Shown: positions 41,808 to 49,327 of the stretch, piece by piece
Numbering within the stretch: position 1 is the stretch's first letter
Layout of the letters: each line of letters opens with the position of its first letter
Source: a candidate division TA06 bacterium
GTDB taxonomy: Bacteria > Edwardsbacteria > AC1 > EtOH8
NCBI GenBank assembly: GCA_016235665.1
Contig: JACRJI010000012.1
Coordinates: forward strand, 124,001 to 188,000
DNA: 64,000 nucleotides
Direction: 5' to 3'
The notes under the pieces: generated by a model
What the model was told of the DNA's origin: nothing
The model's database searches: none
The model's input: the letters and a program-made list of their open reading frames with translations, nothing else
Made by a program: the position numbers and the translations under genes

Positions 41808-43460
41808 ATGTCAAAACAATACCTGCAAGACCAGATACTGCTGGCGGCGGAAAAAGCCACCGGGATCAAAATAGAAGCAAAAAACCTGACGCTGGAAAAG
41901 CCCAAGCAGGCCGCCCACGGCGACTGGGCCACCAGCATCGCCCTGTCGCTGGCCAAGGAGCTTAAGGCCAAGCCCCGGGACATCGCCCAGAATATCGTCG
42001 ATTCTCTGGAACTCGATGCCTCTCTTGTTGCCAAGACCGAGATCGCCGGGCCGGGGTTCATTAATTTTACCCTGACCTCGGATTGGCTGTACAAGGAACT
42101 GACGGGACTATTATCACAAGGCTCCAAATACGGGCAATCCCAAATGGGCCCCTCGACTTTGCTCGGGGTCCCCAAAAAAGCTCAGGTCGAATTCGTCTCA
42201 TCCAACCCCACCGGGCCGCTGAACGTGGGCCACGGCCGGCAGGCGGCCATCGGGGACTCACTGTGCCGGCTGCTGGAGGCCACCGGCTACCAGGTGACCC
42301 GGGAATATTATTTCAACAACGCCGGTCTGCAGATGAAGAAACTGGCACAGTCGGTCTTCCTGCGTTACCAGGAAATATTAGGCAAAAAGATCGATTTTCC
42401 CGAGGACCTATACCAGGGCGAATACATCAAGGAGATCGCCGGGAACTGCCGCCGGGAGAAGGGCGATTCGCTGACCGAGGCCGACCTGGAGTACTTCAAG
42501 CAGAGCGCGGTGGCGGTGATCTTCGAGGAGATCAAGGCCACCCTTAAACGGATGGGCATCGTCTTCGATGTTTTCTACAACGAAAGCGACCTTTACCAGA
42601 GAGGCGAGATCGAAAGCACCCTGCAGGCCCTCAAGGGCCAGGGGCTGACCTACGAGAGCGAGGGCGCTGTCTGGTTCAAGGCCACCCAGTTCGGGGCCGA
42701 GAAGGACCGGGTGCTGGTGCGTTCCACCGGCGAGCCCACCTACCGCCTGCCGGACATCGCCTACCACCTCACCAAATTTAAACGGGGCTTCGACCTGGTG
42801 ATAGATGTATTCGGGTCGGACCACCAGGCCACCTTCCCCGACGTGCTGGCCGCGTTGGGCGCGCTGGGCTTCGATCCTTCGCGGATCGATGTCCGGATCC
42901 ACCAGTTCGTGACTTTGATGCGGGGCGGCGAGCAGGTAAAGATGTCCACCCGCAAGGCCAACTTCGTCACCCTGGACGAGCTATTTGACGAGGTGGGGGC
43001 TGACGCTGCCCGCTACTTCTTTTTGATGCGGCGGATGGAGTCGCACCTGGACTTTGACCTGGACCTGGCCAAGAAGAAATCCGACGAGAACCCGGTCTTC
43101 TATGTGCAGTACGCCCATGCCCGGATCTGCTCGATCCTGGAGCACGCCAAGGAGAAAGGCGTGGTGCGGGCCGCCGGGGACCTGCTGCTTTTGAAAGAAC
43201 CGGAGGAGATAAAGCTGATAAAATCCCTGCTTGAATTCCCGGAGCTGGTGCAGGGAGCGGCCCAGTCGCGGGAACCGCACCGCATACCGACCTACCTGCA
43301 GGAGCTGGCCGGGATTTTTCACAACTTTTACCACCAGCACCGGGTGGTCACCGAGGACCAGGCGCTGTCCAACGCCCGGCTGGATTTGTGCCAGGCCACC
43401 CGCACCGTGATCGCCAACGGGCTGGGGCTTTTGGGGGTAAGCGCACCGGAGAAGATGTAA
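41808..43460 (+). CDS. argS: Arginyl-tRNA synthetase
   Basis: A 550-residue class I synthetase. HIGH-type motif NVGHGRQ near 138, after SSNPTGPL; KMSK-like motif KMSTRKANF; the C-terminal DALR anticodon domain includes YVQYAHARICSILEH. The short AlaX-like N-terminal Add1 domain (first 110 residues) is present. Residues 114-122 (GPSTLLGVP) are encoded by a repeat cccctcgactttgctcgggg, in frame in the loop just before the catalytic domain. The start at 41808 has no strong ribosome site. Family length is slightly extended by the insert. Confidence 0.95.
   Translation: MSKQYLQDQILLAAEKATGIKIEAKNLTLEKPKQAAHGDWATSIALSLAKELKAKPRDIAQNIVDSLELDASLVAKTEIAGPGFINFTLTSDWLYKELTGLLSQGSKYGQSQMGPSTLLGVPKKAQVEFVSSNPTGPLNVGHGRQAAIGDSLCRLLEATGYQVTREYYFNNAGLQMKKLAQSVFLRYQEILGKKIDFPEDLYQGEYIKEIAGNCRREKGDSLTEADLEYFKQSAVAVIFEEIKATLKRMGIVFDVFYNESDLYQRGEIESTLQALKGQGLTYESEGAVWFKATQFGAEKDRVLVRSTGEPTYRLPDIAYHLTKFKRGFDLVIDVFGSDHQATFPDVLAALGALGFDPSRIDVRIHQFVTLMRGGEQVKMSTRKANFVTLDELFDEVGADAARYFFLMRRMESHLDFDLDLAKKKSDENPVFYVQYAHARICSILEHAKEKGVVRAAGDLLLLKEPEEIKLIKSLLEFPELVQGAAQSREPHRIPTYLQELAGIFHNFYHQHRVVTEDQALSNARLDLCQATRTVIANGLGLLGVSAPEKM
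42146..42173 (+). repeat. Short palindromic repeat in frame within argS
   Basis: ggcccctcgactttgctcgg followed by ggtcccc. The cctcgac...gctcggg form is a common dispersed sequence type. It adds about nine residues to ArgS in a loop between the N-terminal and catalytic domains. Confidence 0.6.
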
Positions 43461-43465
43461 ACCTG

Positions 43466-43514
43466 TTTCGACCTCACCCCTGCCCCTCTCCAAACGCATT
43501 TGGAGAGGGAGGTT
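43466..43514 (+). repeat. Family A palindrome A2, left end of DUF559 unit
   Basis: Starts tttcgacctcacccctgccc; the stem is cctctccaaa / tttggagagg with loop cgca. Bases 43466-43492 form a perfect 27-bp inverted repeat with 43926-43952. The GGGAGG at its inner end can act as a ribosome site for a 14-codon leader frame (43518-43562) overlapping the DUF559 start. Confidence 0.9.
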
Positions 43515-43533
43515 GTAATGAGTAAAAGCATTT

Positions 43534-43944
43534 ATGTCAAGTGCAAAGAATTTTGGTGTTAGCACCGGGCGCCGGATCAAGAACGAGAAACTTGAAATGG
43601 CAAAGCAAATGCGGAGGGAGATGACCTATGCCGAGCGATGCTTCTGGAACGGGGTCAGGGGCCGCAAACTGCATGGCTTGAAGTTCCGCCGCCAGCAGAT
43701 CATTGACGGGTTTATAGCAGATTTCTATTGTAACGAGCTAAGGCTGATAGTTGAGATAGACGGCGGGGTTCACGAGACCCAGAAGGATTATGATAAACTC
43801 CGCGACAGGATAATCAGCCGGAATGATATTAAAGTTATCCGGTTTCCCAACGAGCTGGTCGTAGACCAGTTTGATACTGTGGCCAAACGTATTGGTGAAC
43901 TACGGCCTCCCTCGCCAGGTTTACCTGGAGAGGGGCAGGGGTGA
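43534..43944 (+). CDS. DUF559 endonuclease-like protein, copy 2
   Basis: 136 residues, closely related to the copy at 23686. Shared blocks: FRRQQIIDGFIADFYCNELR, VEIDGGVHETQKDYDKLRDR and IKVIRFPNE. The fold is the Vsr/PD-(D/E)xK-like one; candidate catalytic residues are D of ADFYC, E-x-D in VEIDG and the following His. The C-terminal RPPSPGLPGEGQG is encoded by palindrome A3. This copy has the GC-rich codon use of the host, so it has been here longer than copy 1. It lies between argS and a methyltransferase and is flanked on both sides by A palindromes. The ATG at 43534 has only a weak ribosome site. Confidence 0.9.
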   Translation: MSSAKNFGVSTGRRIKNEKLEMAKQMRREMTYAERCFWNGVRGRKLHGLKFRRQQIIDGFIADFYCNELRLIVEIDGGVHETQKDYDKLRDRIISRNDIKVIRFPNELVVDQFDTVAKRIGELRPPSPGLPGEGQG

Positions 43945-43952
43945 GGTCGAAA
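43903..43952 (-). repeat. Family A palindrome A3, right end of DUF559 unit
   Basis: Reverse-oriented copy. The 27 bases 43926-43952 are the exact reverse complement of 43466-43492. The inner stem is cctcgccagg / cctggagagg with one mismatch. It encodes the tail of the DUF559 protein, and its gaggt gives the methyltransferase start a ribosome site. Confidence 0.9.
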
Positions 43953-43954
43953 CC

Positions 43955-44626
43955 ATGAGCTTAAAAACCAATTACATAGCCCACGACTCCCAGTACAAGC
44001 GTTTCAAAGCCGAGGGACTGAACGGCTGGAACGACGACGAAACCTGGCAGGCATGGAAGGCGGAAATCCTTGCCCTGATCGCTTCAACCGATTTCCCCAA
44101 ATCGGGAAAAGTGCTGGAGTTGGGCTGCGGGGCCGGGGATGTGGCCCTGCTGTTTGCGGAAAAGGGATATCAGGTCTATGGAATAGACATTGCGCCGAGC
44201 GCCATAGAGTGGGCCAGGGAGAAGAACCTAAAAGCGAATATAAGGGCAGAATTTGAAATCGGTGATGTAACAAAGCTCGGAAGGTGGGAAGACAGATACT
44301 TTGACATCGTGATAGACGGACATTGCCTGCATTGCATCATAGGTGACGACCGGGCCAAAATGCTGGAAGAGGCATGCCGGGTCTTAAGACCCGGAGGATC
44401 GTTTTATGTCAGCAGCATGTGCGGAGATCCGAAGGAGCCGGAAGTATTGAAGAATTATGATCCAGAATCACGTTGCACGATACACGGAGGCGTGGCGGGA
44501 AGGTATTTCGGCTTGCCGGAAGATGTCATCAAAGAGATAGAGAAAGCGGGTTTTAAGATCAAACGACACGAAGTTCGGGATAATAACGAATTGCAAGACG
44601 ATTTGATCGTGCTTGCAGAAAAATAA
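43955..44626 (+). CDS. SAM-dependent methyltransferase
   Basis: A 223-residue class I methyltransferase. SAM motif I VLELGCGAGDVALLFA, the motif II Asp in GYQVYGIDIAP, motif LEEACRVLRPGGSFYVSS and a C-terminal ILAEK-like strand. The substrate is unknown; small-molecule methylases of the UbiE/ubiquinone type look similar. The start at 43955 has GAGGT from repeat A3; an open frame extends upstream into the repeat but is not favoured. GC content is intermediate. No linked gene shows a pathway. Confidence 0.85.
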   Translation: MSLKTNYIAHDSQYKRFKAEGLNGWNDDETWQAWKAEILALIASTDFPKSGKVLELGCGAGDVALLFAEKGYQVYGIDIAPSAIEWAREKNLKANIRAEFEIGDVTKLGRWEDRYFDIVIDGHCLHCIIGDDRAKMLEEACRVLRPGGSFYVSSMCGDPKEPEVLKNYDPESRCTIHGGVAGRYFGLPEDVIKEIEKAGFKIKRHEVRDNNELQDDLIVLAEK

Positions 44627-44647
44627 ATTTCGTTTGTAAAAGACGAC

Positions 44648-45265
44648 ATGAAACCAAAGATATTTCTTTTTGCAGTTTGCATATCAGCAGCTGTTATAGG
44701 CTGTGCTTCATTGCCTCGTCTTGAAAAAAGATTGCTTAGTGAGAATGATGGTGTTGTTGTAAAGGCTCGCGCTGATCTCGATACCATTTGGAATACACAA
44801 AAACTAATAGAGATATCACGAGACTTGATGCAAAAAGCCAAATATGGCAATAAACGTCAATCGCTTATGGCTTTCCAAGCTTTGTCTTCAATGTATGTCT
44901 CTGGTGATCATCTTTTTATGAGGGGTTATCCCGTAGTTGGTTTAGTAACCCCACTTACAATAGAAATTGGAAAGCAAGGGTTACTATTCCAGCAGTTAGA
45001 TGATTACTGCATCGACAATTATTTAGCTGCGATTGAAAATGGGAACCCTGAGACAAAAATATTTTGCATTGAGGTTTTGTCGGAAGCACGCCCAATATAT
45101 ACTAAAACAGTTGACTATTTGATAAATTTGCTATACAGGGACTGGGAAGAACCTGCGTATCGTGCATATCGCGCCCTGAAAAGAATCAGGACGCTGCAGG
45201 CACAGGAAGCTGTCGCAAAGTTTGAAGCTAACAATAAAAATAAGTATATGCTTTTCAGGGATTGA
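44648..45265 (+). CDS. Lipoprotein, AT-rich, HEAT-like
   Basis: A 205-residue protein with a lipoprotein signal MKPKIFLFAVCISAAVIGCA (lipobox VIGC, Cys 19). The rest is helical, with a pattern of paired helices like HEAT or armadillo repeats (ETKIFCIEVLSEA, EPAYRAYRALKRI). No family recognised. Clearly A/T-rich against argS and purM, so a recent gain is likely. It lies between the methyltransferase and purM with short gaps. It would sit in the inner or outer membrane facing the periplasm. Confidence 0.7.
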   Translation: MKPKIFLFAVCISAAVIGCASLPRLEKRLLSENDGVVVKARADLDTIWNTQKLIEISRDLMQKAKYGNKRQSLMAFQALSSMYVSGDHLFMRGYPVVGLVTPLTIEIGKQGLLFQQLDDYCIDNYLAAIENGNPETKIFCIEVLSEARPIYTKTVDYLINLLYRDWEEPAYRAYRALKRIRTLQAQEAVAKFEANNKNKYMLFRD

Positions 45266-45301
45266 CTAATCATTAACACGGGACAAGCAGAAAGATAACC
45301 T

Positions 45302-46342
45302 ATGCGCTACAAGGACGCTGGCGTCAACATAGACGCCGGGACCGAATCGGTCCAAAGAATTAAAAAAGTGGTTCGCTCCACCTTCACCAAGAACGTGCTG
45401 ACGGACATCGGCGGCTTCGGCGCCCTGTACGACGGGACGCTAAAAGGCTACCAACAGCCGGTGCTGGTCTCCTCCTGCGACGGGGTGGGCACCAAGCTCA
45501 AGGTGGCCTTAATGGCCAAGCAACACGGCACGGTGGGCCAGGACCTGGTCAACCACTGCGTCAACGACATTCTGGTCCAGGGGGCCAAGCCCCTGTTCTT
45601 CATGGACTATGCCGCTTTCGGACGCCTTGAGCCAAAGATACTGGAAGCCATCGTCACCGGGTTCGCCAAGGCCTGCCGGGAGAACGGCTGTTCCCTGATC
45701 GGCGGCGAGACCGCCGAGATGCCGGGAATGTACGCCGTCGGCGACTACGACCTGGCCGGGTTCATAGTAGGCGCAGTGGACAAGAAGAAACTTATCACCG
45801 GAAAGACCATCAGGCCCGGGGACGTGGTGATAGGACTCTCCACCAATGGCCTGCAGACCAACGGCTATTCGCTGGCCCGGAAGATTCTGTTCGAAAAATG
45901 TAATTACAAAGTAATTACATACCTGCCGGAGTTTGGATCCACGGTCGGAGAAGCCCTGCTCAAAGTGCATCCTTCGTTCTTAAAACCCGTCACTCCGCTG
46001 CTGGACAAAAATCTTGTCAAGGGCATGGCCCACATCACCGGGGGCGGGTTCCTGGATAACATCCCACGGGTGCTGCCCAAGGACTGCAATGTGGAGATCA
46101 AACTGGGCTCCTGGCCGGTGCTGCCGGTCTTTGAGTTGATGCAGAAAAAGGGAAAAGTGCCGCAGGATGACATGTACCGCACCTTCAACATGGGGATAGG
46201 GTTTGTGTTGGTCGTGGCCCAGCCCGATGCCGCCGCAGCGCTGAAGTGTTTAAGGGGGTTAAAAGGTTTGAACGGGTTTTCGCCCAAGGCTTATGTGATA
46301 GGGCAAGTGGTTAAGGGAAAGAAAAAGGTCGAGCTTATTTGA
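45302..46342 (+). CDS. purM: Phosphoribosylformylglycinamidine cyclo-ligase
   Basis: A 346-residue AIR synthetase, fifth step of purine synthesis: ATP-dependent ring closure of FGAM. Family blocks: YKDAGVNIDAG at the start, SSCDGVGTKLKVA, VNHCVNDILVQGAKPLFFMD, GGETAEMPGMY and AHITGGGFLDNIPRVLP. Length and order are standard. The last codons lead straight into palindrome A6, whose left end contains the stop TGA. No other pur gene of this pathway is adjacent; purA is 7 kb away. Confidence 0.96.
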   Translation: MRYKDAGVNIDAGTESVQRIKKVVRSTFTKNVLTDIGGFGALYDGTLKGYQQPVLVSSCDGVGTKLKVALMAKQHGTVGQDLVNHCVNDILVQGAKPLFFMDYAAFGRLEPKILEAIVTGFAKACRENGCSLIGGETAEMPGMYAVGDYDLAGFIVGAVDKKKLITGKTIRPGDVVIGLSTNGLQTNGYSLARKILFEKCNYKVITYLPEFGSTVGEALLKVHPSFLKPVTPLLDKNLVKGMAHITGGGFLDNIPRVLPKDCNVEIKLGSWPVLPVFELMQKKGKVPQDDMYRTFNMGIGFVLVVAQPDAAAALKCLRGLKGLNGFSPKAYVIGQVVKGKKKVELI

Positions 46343-46375
46343 CCCCTCCCTACCCTCCCCGATGCGGAGAGGGAA
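46341..46375 (+). repeat. Family A palindromic repeat, copy A6
   Basis: gacccctccctaccctcccc then gatgcggagaggg, with stem ccctccccg / cggagaggg holding one mismatch. It overlaps the purM stop. Confidence 0.75.
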
Positions 46376-46388
46376 TGTTAGGAGAAAT

Positions 46389-47210
46389 ATGAAGATCTAC
46401 CTCAACGAAAAGCACATCAAGACCGAGAAGGGGGCCAAGGTGGCCGACCTGGTCAAGCAGCACAAGCCAGGGGCCGAGGTCTGCGTGCTTAACGGTTTCC
46501 CATGCCTCATGGAGCATACTGTGGAGGAGGGCGACCGCCTGGTGCTGATCAAAAAGGGCGAGGTGCCTTCCAAGAACGACCTGGAGCACCTGCTGTCCGC
46601 CCGCCACACCCCGGGCATCGCCGACAAGCTTAAAAAGTCCTGCGTGGGGATCGCCGGCTGCGGGGGCCTGGGTTCGACCGCAGCCATCGCTCTGGCCCGG
46701 GCCGGGGTGGGCCGGCTGGTCATCGCCGATTACGACGTGGTGGAGCCTTCCAATTTGAACCGTCAGCAGTATTTTGTCTCGCACATCGGCCTGCCCAAGG
46801 TGGAGGCCTTGAAGGAAGTGATCAAGAAGGCCAACCCCTTCACCAAGGTGGAATCCCACCACCTGCGGATCGTGCCCGAGAACGTGGAAACACTGTTCGG
46901 CAAATGCGACGCCGTCATCGAGGCCTTCGACATGGCCGACCAGAAGCAGATGCTGGTGGAGACGGTGCTGGCCAAGCTGCCCAAGACGCCCATCGTGATC
47001 GGCAGCGGCATGGCGGGTTACGGGGCCAACGATCTTTTAAGGACCAGAAGGACAGGCAACCTCTACATCTGCGGGGACGAGCGGAGCGAGGCCGGGCCGG
47101 GCTTCGGGCTGATGGCCCCCCGGGTGGGGATGGCCGCCTGCATGCAGGCCAACCAGGCGCTGGAGATACTGCTGGGGCCGGATCCGCGCATCAAACAAAG
47201 TGAATCGTGA
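46389..47210 (+). CDS. ThiF-family adenylyltransferase with N-terminal ThiS-like domain
   Basis: A 273-residue E1-like enzyme. The first 60 residues resemble a ThiS/MoaD ubiquitin-like fold without a terminal GG (YLNEKHIKTEKGAKVADLVK, VEEGDRLVLIKKGEVP). The ThiF domain follows: nucleotide motif GIAGCGGLGSTAAIALARAG, DYDVVEPSNLNRQQYF with the catalytic Asp/Arg, and a C-terminal CGDE. It adenylates the C-terminus of a carrier such as the product of the next gene. With moaA and moaC behind it, the carrier could be MoaD instead of ThiS; both are possible. AGGAGA precedes the ATG at 46389. Confidence 0.85.
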   Translation: MKIYLNEKHIKTEKGAKVADLVKQHKPGAEVCVLNGFPCLMEHTVEEGDRLVLIKKGEVPSKNDLEHLLSARHTPGIADKLKKSCVGIAGCGGLGSTAAIALARAGVGRLVIADYDVVEPSNLNRQQYFVSHIGLPKVEALKEVIKKANPFTKVESHHLRIVPENVETLFGKCDAVIEAFDMADQKQMLVETVLAKLPKTPIVIGSGMAGYGANDLLRTRRTGNLYICGDERSEAGPGFGLMAPRVGMAACMQANQALEILLGPDPRIKQSES

Positions 47211-47235
47211 ATTGTAATACGTGAATCGCGGCACT

Positions 47236-47433
47236 ATGATCAAAGTCAATGGTGAAGAGCATCCCTGGCGGCAGGGGCTGAATATAACAGAGTTGCTGAA
47301 GGAAAAGAATTACGTCTATCACGCCATCATCGTGCGGATAAACGAGAAGTTCGTTCCGCCCGAGGAGTACCAGGCTACCGTGATCAGCGACGGGGACAAT
47401 GTGGAGGCGATACATCTGATAACGGGAGGGTGA
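47236..47433 (+). CDS. ThiS/MoaD-like sulfur carrier
   Basis: A 65-residue ubiquitin-like carrier (MIKVNGEEHPW...LNITELLKEKNY...VAIHLITGG pattern). It ends in Gly-Gly, the site of adenylation and thiocarboxylation. It immediately follows the ThiF-like gene (25 bases apart), its likely activator. ThiS and MoaD cannot be told apart by the sequence alone; ITGG is nearer ThiS, while the genomic setting (moaA, moaC, MOSC) suggests molybdopterin. The ATG at 47236 has no good ribosome site; a GTG frame opens five codons earlier. Confidence 0.85.
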   Translation: MIKVNGEEHPWRQGLNITELLKEKNYVYHAIIVRINEKFVPPEEYQATVISDGDNVEAIHLITGG

Positions 47434-47503
47434 GGCCCGAAGTTTAAATGGAGTAAATGTTGTAGAAGTTGTAAATGCTTATCCATCAACTTCAGAAAAC
47501 TAG

Positions 47504-47729
47504 TTGAACAATTGGTGCCAACCCCGGTATGTCGCGTTAAAACGATCAGCGAGCATCGCAGTTGATGGCGGAAAAAGCTTGTCTGGCCTGTTTGAGGGCT
47601 TTGCCAAAGCCCGAGTTCAGACAAGCCAGTCAGCAACGAGAAGCGCAACGCCCGGAGAGTTTTAAGCGACGAGCTTTTTTCTTTTTGGTTCTTTTTCTTA
47701 GTTGGCGGCACAAAAAAGAAAAAGAACAT
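47504..47729 (-). repeat. Family D structured element, copy D3 (reversed)
   Basis: A 226-bp reverse copy in the 402-bp gap between the sulfur carrier and moaA. The hairpin gttctttttctt / aagaaaaagaac, outer stem gcttgtctg / cagacaagc, inner stem gggcttt / aaagccc (seven pairs, longest of the three copies) and tttaacgcgacatacc end are all seen on the minus strand. The rest of the gap, 47730-47835, shows nothing I can support beyond the moaA leader. Confidence 0.85.
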
Positions 47730-47835
47730 AACCGGGTTAAAGTTACTTTTTAAACCAAATCCACCATCTTCATTCTACTTTTCTGAGCAAGTTAGATAGT
47801 CATTAAGTTGTAAATGTATAAAAGTTAGTGCAACA

Positions 47836-48807
47836 ATGTTAGCTGACCAATACGGAAGAAAAATAAATTACCTGCGGGTCTCGGTCACCGACCGCTGCAA
47901 CCTGCGCTGCCGCTACTGCATGCCGCTTCAGGGCGTGCCGCTGAAGAAGCACGAGGACCTGCTGACCTTCGAGGAGATCGAGACCATCGTGCGGGCCGGG
48001 GCGGAGCTGGGCATCGAGAAGGTGCGGCTGACCGGCGGCGAGCCCCTGCTGCGCAAGGGTATTTTGGACCTGGTGAAAAAACTGGCGGCCATTCCGGGCA
48101 TCAAGGACCTGGCCCTGACCACCAACGGCGTCCTGCTGGGCCCCATGGCCAAAGACCTGAAAGCCGCCGGCATCATGCTGGTGAACGTCAGCCTGGACAC
48201 GCTGAAGCCGGAGCGCTTCAAGCAGATGACCGGCAGCGGCGACTGGCAGAAGGCTCATGACGGGATACTGTCCGCGCTGGGAGCTGGTTTTCAGCAGGTC
48301 AAGATGAATGTGGTGGCCATTGCCGGATACAACCAGGACGAGATCGCGGATTTCGTGACCTTCGTCAAGGACAAGCCCATAGGACTAAGGTTCATCGAGT
48401 TCATGCCGGTGGGCAATGCTTTCTGGGAAAGTTCCAAAATGCTGGGCACAGAAGAGATAAAGAAGCTTATAGCTGAAAGCGTAAAGCTTGTTCCGGTGAA
48501 TAACAAAAACAGCATAGCCGAAGAGTTTCAGATCGAAGGTTCTCCGGCCACGGTGGGGTTCATCTCGCCGCTCTCAGGTAAATTCTGCAAAAAGTGCAAC
48601 CGCTTGCGGCTGACCTCCGACGGGTTCCTCAAACCCTGCCTGGGCTCCAAGAGCGAGGTCAACATCCGGGTGCCGGTGCGCAGCGGGCTGGCCGGGACGG
48701 AGCTGCGGAGGGTGTTCTACGAGGCTCTCCGTTTGAAGCCGGCCTGCCACAAGATGGACCAGGGGGGCGTGGACATCGCGCGGCATATGGCGGAAGTGGG
48801 AGGGTGA
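47836..48807 (+). CDS. moaA: GTP 3',8-cyclase
   Basis: A 323-residue radical SAM enzyme that starts molybdopterin synthesis from GTP. The radical SAM cluster is C21-x3-C25-x2-C28 (RCNLRCRYC); SAM contacts in LTGGEPLLR; the second [4Fe-4S] site is CKKCNRLRLTSDGFLKPC near 250-270. The C-terminal GG expected for activation by MoaC is there (EVGG). MoaA and MoaC together make cPMP. GTGCAACA precedes the ATG with no clear ribosome site. The stop lies just upstream of moaC on the same strand. Confidence 0.96.
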   Translation: MLADQYGRKINYLRVSVTDRCNLRCRYCMPLQGVPLKKHEDLLTFEEIETIVRAGAELGIEKVRLTGGEPLLRKGILDLVKKLAAIPGIKDLALTTNGVLLGPMAKDLKAAGIMLVNVSLDTLKPERFKQMTGSGDWQKAHDGILSALGAGFQQVKMNVVAIAGYNQDEIADFVTFVKDKPIGLRFIEFMPVGNAFWESSKMLGTEEIKKLIAESVKLVPVNNKNSIAEEFQIEGSPATVGFISPLSGKFCKKCNRLRLTSDGFLKPCLGSKSEVNIRVPVRSGLAGTELRRVFYEALRLKPACHKMDQGGVDIARHMAEVGG

Positions 48808-48812
48808 ACGCC

Positions 48813-48848
48813 AAATGAAAAATGAAAAATTAAAAATTAAAAATTCGC
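48813..48848 (+). repeat. A-rich 'AAAAATGAAAAATTAAAAATT' repeat at moaC start
   Basis: aaatgaaaaatgaaaaatta followed by aaaattaaaaattcgcc, a low-complexity A/T run of a type seen dispersed in many genomes. It carries the annotated moaC start codon. Confidence 0.6.
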
Positions 48849-49327
48849 CAAGTTTGTCCCATGTGAATGCCAAGGGCCGGGTCCGAATGGTCGATGTCAC
48901 AGAAAAGGCCAAGACTGACCGGATGGCCCGGGCTTGCGGGCAGGTAAAAATGAAGCCGGCCACACTGAAGCTGATCGCCGATAACCAGCTGGCCAAGGGC
49001 GATGTGCTGGGCGTGGCCAGGATCGCCGGCATCCAGGCGGCCAAGCGGACCCACGAGCTGATCCCGCTGTGCCATCCTCTGGCTTTGACCCACGTGGAGG
49101 TGGAATGCAGATTGGACAAGAAAAGATCCGTGGTGGAAGTGACCGGCACCGTGCGCTGCGCCGACCGCACCGGGGCCGAGATGGAGGCCCTAAGCGCAGT
49201 GGCCGCGGCCTGCCTGACCATCTACGACATGGCCAAGGCGGTGGAAAAGGGGATGGTGATAAAGGACCTGAAGTTAATCGAAAAAAGAGGGGGAAAGAGC
49301 GGAACATGGCGTAGGGGCGAATCGTGA
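48815..49327 (+). CDS. moaC: Cyclic pyranopterin monophosphate synthase, repeat-derived ends
   Basis: 170 residues. The core (about 17-155) is MoaC: MVDVTEKAKTDRMARA, IAGIQAAKRTHELIPLCHPL, TGTVRCADRTGAEMEALSAV and IYDMAKAVEKGM. It converts the MoaA product to cPMP. The N-terminus MKNEKLKIKN is encoded by an A-rich dispersed repeat (48813-48848), and a later start near the VRMVDVTEK segment would match usual MoaC. The C-terminal WRRGES is read from palindrome G1 (49311). Both ends therefore appear to have been built from intergenic repeats. Confidence 0.92.
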   Translation: MKNEKLKIKNSPSLSHVNAKGRVRMVDVTEKAKTDRMARACGQVKMKPATLKLIADNQLAKGDVLGVARIAGIQAAKRTHELIPLCHPLALTHVEVECRLDKKRSVVEVTGTVRCADRTGAEMEALSAVAAACLTIYDMAKAVEKGMVIKDLKLIEKRGGKSGTWRRGES

